Shown here in pieces: positions 56,217-64,000 of a DNA stretch of 64,000 nt (its first letter is position 1; each line of letters opens with the position of its first letter). A program made the position numbers and the translations under genes. The notes under the pieces were generated by a model. The model made no database searches. It saw only the letters and a list, made by a program, of their open reading frames with translations, and was not told the DNA's origin. Source of the DNA: Isoetes taiwanensis (taxonomy: Eukaryota; Streptophyta; Lycopodiopsida; Isoetales; Isoetaceae); NCBI GenBank assembly GCA_021234155.1, contig JAJEKV010000001.1:2483927-2547926 (forward strand). Direction: 5' to 3'.

Positions 56217-56943
56217 CTAGTTGTTGGATTTTTTTTTTTTTTGAAGAACTGTGTCAGCAATATATTAAAAGAATGGTAATGTTACAAAGCAAGTGAGGAG
56301 GAAGGAGAACTGCCCCAAAGAGACAAAATGATACCTCGACCTCCACAACAACCGCAACTCTACTGTATTAAACCGCCATCACCATCTACCACACCCAAGA
56401 AGTCCTGCCAAATGGAAAACTTCCGCCTACTAATCCCGGAACACCAAAAAGCTTTGAAAATAGCTTGTACCGAGTCGAGGAATCGAGAGAGGCCGCAGTC
56501 GCTGAATCCCCCGAAGATCCACAACCGCCAGCCGCCTCCAAATCAACCACACCAACCAAGCCACGCCGGATGCAAGGCTTGTCTGCTGCACGAGCGCCAA
56601 GCACCGTGATATACATGAAGCAAGAATTGTTGGCTATTCAATCTCACACCAAACAGAGCCGACAATCCTGGGCAACCCGCAAGTGAGGGCATAAAACCGC
56701 ATAAATGCTCCACCGCCTCAATGATGAAGGCCACAACAAGGGGCAAAGAGGGCTCACACCCGCCTTAAACCGACTCACAAGGACATTCACCCGTCGACAT
56801 GGTGTACCACACGCCATGTAAGCACCCGAACCTTCCGATTGGGGAAGTGAGCTCCATGTCCGCCCAAACCGAGCCCATCGAGAACCCGAAGCTGCGAGAG
56901 ACCACTTGCCTCGAAAGGGGCAGTGTCATGAATAGCCAACACC

Positions 56944-57528
56944 CTAAGAACAAGACCGCACAAAACAAGAAGATACAACATCTGGATGAACCTTCCAAAC
57001 CTGCACCACCACATCACCCTGAGGGACTATAGGTATGTGTAGCGGAATACTCCCCGCCACTTGTTCCCAGATAGCCTTGGCCATCGTCGCCTTCAGCGTA
57101 AAGCGAGCTCGAAAGAACTCCCACGAAGCTAGCTGACCATCCCAATACCAATCCTCCAAGGTGAGCACAGCAGCTCGCCTCCAACGGGCCTGCGTCCGAG
57201 CATGCACAGTGGCAGCCAAGGGCAAGTACGCAGGGGGTAGAGGAACCCACAAGAAAGGAGAAGAGTGGTGATAAACTGAGGCATAATCTAGCTGGAAGAG
57301 CACACGCACGTGATCCCAAGCCCGCAACACCCCCGTGAGAAAAGGGGATGCATGTGGGAAAGGCCGGAGACCATACAACAGTGCCCAGGGCAACTCTACA
57401 TGCACAGACGACTTTCCAAATGCCACACAATGGCGAAGAGATTGCCACAATAGTGCCGCACCAGGAGAAGATGCTCCATCCTGCAGAATGCTCCAAATAA
57501 ACTTAGAGACCAACACCTTACTATGCAA
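56944..57528 (-). pseudogene. LINE C-terminal domain after RT
   Basis: A 194-codon minus-strand frame in the position of the zinc-binding (zf-RVT) domain: FIWSILQDGASSPGAALLWQ, then HCVAFGKSSVHVELPWALLY and WDGQLASWEFFRARFTLKAT. Only some of the expected cysteine and histidine ligands are visible. The sequence to its left (56244-56940) is the 3' untranslated tail, up to the poly-A. Confidence 0.65.
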
Positions 57529-57599
57529 AGGCTAAATCCGTAATGGCTAAGCCCCTATCCTCCCGGGGAGACACTTCCACCAAGCCACTTTAACAACCG

Positions 57600-58712
57600 C
57601 CCTTCATCATCCCCCGCCCACACAAAATTTAACAATCCAATCCAAAGCCCTACCCCTCGGAGCTAACATCGCAGATGCTGTATACACATGAGTGCTACAA
57701 AGTACTGACTTGGCAATAGTGATCCTACCTGCCATGGACAACTTGCTACCCTTCCACCAATTGAGGTGTTTCTGCAACCCCTGCAAAATCTCATCCCACA
57801 CCCTCCCCATGGAAACATCCCTCCAAAGGAATACCCAACAAATTAGTACACACATTACCGGAAGCACCTTCCAAGGGAATAGAGCCAAACAAGGGGAGGC
57901 GGAGTCAATCTGGCCCATAATGCGGAGCATTTGCCCCAATTCGTAAGAATGCCCGAGGCCAAGAGAAAGTATCCAGCAAAACCCTTCACATTCCGCAAAT
58001 TTCTTCTCCGCCACCAAGAAGAAAAAAGTGTCATCGGCGAATCGGTTAATAATCTGCTGACTACCATCCCGCATCCAAGCCCATCCACCACCCTCCTCCA
58101 CCGCAGCCCAAAAACAATCGAGACAAAGGCTCCGCCACAATCGTAAACAAAAATGGTGCCAAAGGGCACCCCGACGCACCCCTCCGCCTAAGGAGAAAAG
58201 GCGGAGGGTTCACCCCCGCACACCACCGTGAGTCTGCGGCCGACCTATGCAACATGATCGTTTCTGTAAAGCGTGGACCACAGCCCAACGCTAACATCAT
58301 GGCGCATAAGAACTCCTAACTGGACACTATCATAAGCTTTGGCAAAGTCAAGCTTAAGATAGGCAATGCCTTGACTCGCTCTCCTGGCCCAATAAAGGCC
58401 CTCATAAGCCGCGGCAACATTAGTCAAAATGTTCCTCCCAGAACAAACCCGCATCGCACCTTACTAATGGAAGAAGTCAACACCGCCAACTTCCAGGCCG
58501 AGGGGCTTTTGTAATAATCTTGTACACAGAGGACAACAAGGATATAGGCCTCCAATCATTAATAGTAGAAGGTCATTAACATTAGGAATCAAGGAAATGC
58601 ATGCGGTATTCAAGATCCTATCCATGTGAGAAGACTGCAGCAACTCAAGATACACTGCACATGACTCACCACCCCACTCCCAATAAGTCTGAAAAACTCC
58701 ACAGGATGCCAT
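57600..58712 (-). pseudogene. LINE reverse transcriptase (broken)
   Basis: RT in several minus-strand frames. 58464-58712: ILNTACISLIPNVND then GLYPCCPLCTRLLQKPL. 58245-58454: SQGIAYLKLDFAKAYDSVQ (first catalytic aspartate in DFAKAYD). 58061-58300: GCPLAPFLFTIVAEPLSRLF. 57607-58179: QIINRFADDTFFFLV (catalytic FADD) and HLNWWKGSKLSMAGRITIAK with SVLCSTHVY. This is the standard motif order of plant L1/RTE-like LINEs, where RT copies the RNA at nicked target DNA. Frameshifts between the frames make it inactive as read. Confidence 0.88.
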
Positions 58713-58994
58713 CCAGCCCAGGACATTTATCCTTGGCCATGTACATACATGCCTCCGCTTAAATCCTCTCCGAGAGCTCGCTCCAAGCTCTCACGCAGGT
58801 GAGGCAAAATAGATGGCTTAATGCCCCAAAACAAGCTCCCGTGATCTCCCGCCATAGGGAAGAGGCGCAGCAAAACCCCGAGAAATGAGCATGCACATAC
58901 CGCAACTCACGGATCCTCCAAAGTCCGCCATCGTGCAAAGCAAGGGACGGGGACTATAGATGTCGTGATATCGCCACCGCTTAGTTGCTCGACT

Positions 58995-59300
58995 AGAATT
59001 GAGAGCTCAGGTTATGAATCGGCAACAAGAATCAGCAACAACGCAATAGCATCATTTAATTTCCTTATAGTATACAGAATCGACTTCTCTTTTGCAGTAC
59101 AAAATCGATCTGAGCATATTCGGCCGCTTCTGGCTCACAAAAACTACGTGTCATTTCTGGCATTTTCAAAATAATAATATGCATGGATTTTAGTTGTTGT
59201 TTTTTTGCAAAAAAAGCAACAAAGAACTACACATAGAGCAAATTTTGGGGTGGTTCTGATGACAAGGACCAGAGATTTCTTCAGGCCAATCTTCATAAAG
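58995..59300. other. flank between LINE and unknown gene, nothing seen
   Basis: AT-rich, with a poly-T/poly-A region near 59200. No frame of interest. Confidence 0.5.
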
Positions 59301-60149
59301 TCATGGTATCAAGTATTGTATTGTCTGAAGTAGCAATTTTGATTGATTGTGAAAGCATGACTTTGAAGTATGATTTAAGCCACTTCTCCCTCGGGACACA
59401 GAGGGCAACCCTCCGTGCGTAGCACCTTGTTTCTCTAGCTTGCAAATCCTTCTGTAGAACCATTGACACATCTGTTGCAATGAATTACCACATGAACCTC
59501 GATGTTGGGTGAACCTAAAAAAAGCATTCTTGGCTTGTTTATGTGACTTCTCCATTCCTTGCATATTCCATATTCCCAAGCTCCCGTACTGTTTGACAAA
59601 CCACAAACCGTGGGCGTGAAGTATACAAATGTAATGTGTAACATTGCATTCTCCCCATGCTCGTATAAACGACTTCGTGAATTCAATTACTGCTATTTTG
59701 AATTCATCTAACTTTCCACCCACCATTTTCTTCTCTGCCATTAAAGCTACCAGACTGCTCAGGTTCTACCAAGCTTTAATTTTCTTCAGTTTTTTCCTCC
59801 CACGTGAAGTGCGGTCATCTTCTGCTACCAACAAGTCCTTGTACCCCTCCCACTTACCAGCTGGCAAGGATCCATTCTTATGTAATTTTGTACAAGGCAG
59901 AAATCTTTTCGCTTTCACCCCGCCCATAGACGACTTACAAGGCACCTTCCCTCTCTTCTTAAGATCTTGCAAGATTTTATAGTCACCACCATGAAGACCA
60001 AGATCAGAAAGTACATTCTCAATATCTTTCATATACTTTTCTCTGGCCGATTGTGGAGACTTATTCCACGCAAAGAGAATGCTCATGTACAACATCTTGT
60101 CCACTATTCTTAAGAAGGCATGGAGAGTGCATACGTGTACTCTCTTCAC
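59301..60149 (-). pseudogene. unrecognised protein, possibly transposon-derived
   Basis: Two adjacent minus-strand frames that seem to be one gene broken near 59760. 59766-60149 (127 codons): VHVCTLHAFLRIVDKMLYMS, then SSMGGVKAKRFLPC. 59301-59741 (146 codons): NVTHYICILHAHGLWFVKQY then SLGIWNMQGMEKSHKQAKNA. The histidine-rich pattern CTLHAxLRIxDK and YIxILxAHxxxF recalls proteins of unknown function that occur in many copies in animal and plant genomes, which suggests a mobile or once-mobile gene. I cannot name the family. Further remnants may extend to 60597 on the same strand. Confidence 0.5.
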
Positions 60150-60599
60150 AGGAATTGCAAGCCAATCAGAGCTTCTTTACCCTTACAGGAAAAATGAATA
60201 AGCTCCGATGCACCACGCGCCCAAAGATCAATATTCATTGCACCAGAAAGCTAAAGAGCATTCTCGTCGACCTGTTTTTTCTAGTTACATTGATTTTTGT
60301 AGGGCAAACAGTTCTTGGGCACCTCAACCCGGAATTGGCCTTTCATTTTCTGTTATGAAGAAGAAATTAACTCATTGTCATTGCCTGAAATCTACAGAAC
60401 TGTTACCTCTACCATAGAACAGAAAGTTTGACAGGCTTTGATCGCTTTGAGAGCTCCGTAGTTCGGCGTCCAAAACTGATGCAATTCTTCACCAAAATAT
60501 GAAGGAAGAAGTGAGATTTCCTTTGGATTTGGGTGAGGATTGACATCAATCCAAAATTCGAAATGCCCTCCAACACTTTGGCGCCCAATTGAGGCATTG

Positions 60600-62723
60600 T
60601 TGTGGTATCCTCAAGTAAGCACTGCTAAAGCTTCAGCTCTTGGGAAGGTGGGTTGGGGGGCTTTTGCCCATATCTGCAGGTTCGGGTAGCCATGTAAGCC
60701 CAAATTTGGGTGGGCTTACAAGGGCGTTAATAGACTCCACCAAGCCTCTAATGCATCGGGACTTTCCAGAATGCCGCTATCTGCAAACGTGCTATTCTGT
60801 AGTTTTACTTTTACGTTTATACAAATATCTTTATTCATGTTATAGGTTGTTAGCTGATTGAGTGGCAATTGCAGAAACAGTCAAATTCTGGACTATTGCA
60901 TAAACAGTCAAATTCTCTAATATTTGAATAATCACTACAACATATAGGTGAGTTTATTGGTCTTGAAATTCTCGAAGATTATTAAGAATTAAGTAAAGAT
61001 TGATATGGTTGTGATATATTGCAAAATTAAAACTTCTATTCTCAGATATATTGGTTTAAGTGGCAGTGGGTCAACTGGACCAATTCTGGTCCATAGATCA
61101 GGAATGGTCCCCGGGACCACTCTAGTGTTAAACAAATGGTGGTGCCCGCGTCCTACTTTTTAATCTTTAAGCTTAAATAGCAACGCTATTGAGGCATTCA
61201 TTTTTTTGCCCAGAATCACTTTAAGACTATTAAATATTAAAGCCTGATCAAAAATGCCGAAGGACCAAGTTTGTGCTTCAAAATTTGCCAGTAAGCACAA
61301 ATGGATTTCTGCAATTCTTTAGCAAGATGTGAGGCGCAACACCATTCCAGGCGATTCAACAAATCCAACAAGTATAAATTGATCTCCGGCAACAAGGACA
61401 CAAACTTCAGCAGCATAGTCAGCACTATTTCAAGCAGATCCAGCATCGCCACCACAACCCAACCTGTTCTAATGCCATATCTGGCGAGAGCAACCCCTCC
61501 TGCTTCTTACCGCAAGAAATTGGGGAATGCCAAAGAAAATCTCTGCCAAAGAAAATCTCTGCCGTCTAACTGTCACAAATGTCAAAAACCCTAACCAATC
61601 CCAAACAATTGCAACCGCCTATTTAGAATATTTTATGGGATATTACATCAAATCAAGGCCTTCTATACGTCACTCCACCCTCCAACAAGAGGGTTGCCCC
61701 CTTGGTTCGAGAAATTCCCCGGAAGTCTTGTAGACTACCGGTTCAAAAACAAAAAACTCGTGTTAACAAAAAACTCGTGTTTGAGGCTGGGTCTTCCGTG
61801 CGGCAATTGGTTAGTCTGGGGGTGGATATTTTGGGTGAATCATATGTGTTGTATCAAGATATACCGCAATGTCCACCGCCTCTTTGACAAATGTTAAAAA
61901 TCGTGGTTGGTTTCAGATTCGTGGATCTTCCTCCCGACCTGATGGTGCCTCGATTTCTTGGTTTCTATGGCTAATGGCCCGGGTGTATATTTAGCTCATT
62001 CTATTGTGTAGGTCCCTAAGATCCGTGGTTGCCCCGCCGCTTTTGCAGCCCGGCCCATTTCTTCCGCGTAGTGGTCCCCGCATTTTTCTTCCGATTGAAG
62101 CTTTTGAATGGCTCGATCCGGCGGATGTTTCCATCTATTGTGCTACTATCCGACCCCGCTGATGATCCCGCCGGTGCTTGTGATGTGGTAGGGGTTGCGG
62201 GTGCTTATGCGAAATCCCGGATTCCTCCCGCTCCCGAGGCAACATGCAGAGGACTCCCGGATGCAGTGGGAGTTGACGAGGTGGTGTGGTGGGAGAGGTG
62301 GTGGACGAGGCAAAGGGTGCTTTGCTGGGCCGGGCCGCATTGATGGCGGGGCTAGGGGACGGGTGGCTCGCCAGGAGGGCCTGGATTTGGTTGTGGCTAG
62401 TCTGGTATGTGGAGTGGGAGGGTCCGTGATCCCGCCGGGGATGTCCCTGGAGCGGCATGTGCCGAGCATGAGGTGGCCGAGCAACCGTGGAGGTAGAGAC
62501 TAATGTGGCCCATGACCTATAGAGAAGATGGGGGACTTCCCAACACGGTTGGAAGTGGAGGTCACGAGAGTGGCTGTGGGTCACATTGGCGGATTAATCC
62601 TCCGCTCTAGATGATGACTGCGGAGTTGGCATGGCCCGGGGGGTGGCATGGGCTGACACTTTCCTCCCGGATGAATAGGGCCGATCCTCGCTTGAATGTG
62701 GGGGTGCATCCTTCTAGTAGTAA
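60600..62723. other. mixed region, no gene recognised
   Basis: AT-rich to about 61600, then GC-rich (61690-62640). A plus-strand stretch at 61702-61887 reads SLGVDILGESYVLYQDIPQC without a family match. The GC-rich part has overlapping proline- or glycine-rich frames on both strands, usual for unselected GC-rich DNA. A 16-bp direct repeat (CCAAAGAAAATCTCTG) lies near 61528-61560. Confidence 0.5.
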
Positions 62724-64000
62724 TGTATCGCCCAAGATGATATACGGTCCCAAGATGGCTACCATGATATCAAGATTCACACGCTTGTCGCCATTCCAAC
62801 TCGACGTACGCCCGACGTGATAGCTACAAGTATCGCCCTAGGGGGTAACTTCGCGTGCGCACTTTCTATTAATGTGCACTTTAACCCACTAAATATTAAG
62901 TGGCATACCAAGGGTCGTGGAAACCCTAACCTCAACTCGAGCAGCCTGGCAAGGCAACCAAACCCTCAACTTTCCTTTTTCGTCCACAAAGCCTTCCCAG
63001 CTCCATTTCAGACCTAAGAGTCAATCTTGACTCCCGAGATCTCGCCTGAAAGCGCCTAGTCGTCCTTGTCGACCGCATCTTCAAGCAAGACAAATGACAT
63101 GGAAGCATTCCAACAGAGGAGCAAGCCAGGATCAGATTATTGACCATTGTAGCCTAACTGCCTCCCGACGAGTTAAAAGTTTAGCCTATTGAATTGCCTA
63201 CAGCAGCCACTCAGACCAGATAGGATACAGCCATAACTAAAGAACCTAACTTCGTGATGTAGATTAGATATTATTCTTTAGTTCTTCGACGATATGGATG
63301 TATTGATGATCTCGTGGACTCATTGTATTGGGAAGGGGGTAGAGGCCTAAAATCCTAATAAGCGATGCTCCTAGCTAGTCCTCTTTAGTGCACTACTAAA
63401 TTTCGCATGTGTACAAGAACCAAAAACCCGCTGTGGGTGGCGGACTAGACTGGCTTACAAGGAAGCTCTTGTCTTGATTCATGAACCGCCCCTCCGGGTA
63501 GTAAGGCCTATCGGGGACTTCAAACAAGACTAGATCTAATGCACCGCCACCGCGTGCGTGGCCGCTGCATGGGTTCGACACTCTTGGGTGGTGTACACCT
63601 TCCATGGAGTTCAAAAGAGTACGCAAAGGGCCCTCTAGTCGCCTTGATTCAAAGATGCTAGCTTCCGTGGGAGAAACCCCCTACCGCCCCATCGAACTAG
63701 GGAGATGCAACCCAGGAATAGCCCCTTTGGCTATGCATCCGGGCGGGCTACGTTCAAATCCCAAGACTTGTCAACCCATCGCAAAGTGTGCACAGTAAAG
63801 GGCTATGGAGCTACCACCAATTGCCATGTTCCTTTGCCAAACAACTCCACCAAGTATTGCACTGCCTGCTTGATCTCCTCGAGACCCAAGCTTGTCAGTC
63901 CATCCCCGTGTCTCCAGCCCGGGTAGAATTCCTTATGTGATGTAATCGATCTTTGTCTATGCATAGGTGGTGAGCCATCCCTCAGTGGGTGGTCATATAT
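62724..64000 (+). repeat. third LTR of the giant-element family, opposite orientation, cut by window end
   Basis: Reads in the same sense as the reverse complement of 33161-34669, from about TGTATCGCCC at 62724. Shared landmarks include CCCTAGGGGGYAACTT, CCTATTRAATNRCC, ACTCATTGTATTGGGAAGG and GATCTTTGTCTATGC. It is clearly more diverged than the two LTRs of the giant element are from each other, so it belongs to an older or different copy. The end of the LTR lies beyond the window. Confidence 0.8.

Larger units (their letters stand above)
56217..58994 (-). mobile_element. 5'-truncated LINE (non-LTR retrotransposon)
   Basis: Minus-strand LINE. A run of T at 56229-56243 on the plus strand is the poly-A tail. 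RT motifs run leftwards from 58712 to 57607 and a zf-RVT-like C-terminal domain to about 56944. The endonuclease and ORF1 are absent, so the copy is 5'-truncated near 58980. A candidate target duplication, decayed, is CTAGTTGTTGGATT (56217-56230) and TTAGTTGCTCGACT (58981-58994). Confidence 0.85.

Noticed and set aside
62135-62584. 149-codon proline/histidine-rich minus-strand frame and overlapping plus-strand frames
   Set aside because: Several overlapping frames stay open on both strands in GC-rich DNA; composition is low-complexity and no domain is visible, so chance openness is the simpler reading.
1-64000. tRNA, rRNA or other structural RNA genes
   Set aside because: I looked for tRNA-like cloverleaf cores and rRNA signatures by eye and found only primer-binding-site fragments; a tRNAscan-SE or Infernal run would settle it.

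Overview
This window is plant nuclear DNA made mostly of nested transposable elements. I infer a land plant, probably vascular, because it holds Ty3/gypsy chromovirus and Tat/Athila-like retrotransposons, a Ty1/copia element, a plant-type receptor-like kinase, a BES1/BZR1 domain, a plant-type family 92 glycosyltransferase fragment, a plant LINE and a Helitron-like terminus. I cannot name the species. There is no bacterial operon structure, no tRNA or rRNA gene that I recognise, and probably no intact host protein-coding gene.

Layout, left to right. 1-3678: the 3' part of a plus-strand chromovirus (RT, RNase H, integrase, probable chromodomain, 3' LTR). 3687-19911: a plus-strand Ty1/copia element with a truncated left LTR, whose reverse transcriptase is split by a minus-strand Tat/Athila-like gypsy element (7330-18367, LTRs of 568 and 565 bp, 5-bp target duplication). 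19912-23460: AT-rich flank with local duplications, short hairpin repeats, a Helitron-type 3' end and a cluster of near-perfect palindromes. 23470-32593: a receptor-like kinase pseudogene interrupted by a 7.7-kb CACTA-like DNA transposon (24329-32064; perfect 16-bp terminal inverted repeat, TAT duplication) that carries a captured BES1/BZR1 DNA-binding segment.

33161-52820: a very large minus-strand LTR retrotransposon (about 19.7 kb, 1.5-kb LTRs, GTTCC duplication, primer-binding site and polypurine tract) in which I find no pol gene. It contains a second DNA element (about 38.15-47.03 kb) with CAGACGC-type inverted subterminal repeats, a decayed hAT-type transposase and a minus-strand kinase-plus-RING pseudogene. 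It also contains a MITE in its leader. 52821-56216: host flank with a family 92 glycosyltransferase fragment. 56217-58994: a 5'-truncated minus-strand LINE with a decayed candidate duplication. 58995-62723: a broken, unrecognised minus-strand gene and sequence of unknown nature. 62724-64000: another, older LTR of the large-element family, in the opposite orientation and cut by the window end.

A recurring oddity: paired LTRs are almost identical over AT-rich blocks of 200 bp or more but differ by substitutions and small indels in short GC-rich patches. This could reflect methylation-linked sequencing error, so some frameshifts described as decay may not be real. The order of insertion is clear: gypsy into copia; CACTA-like into kinase; DNA transposon and MITE into the large LTR element.
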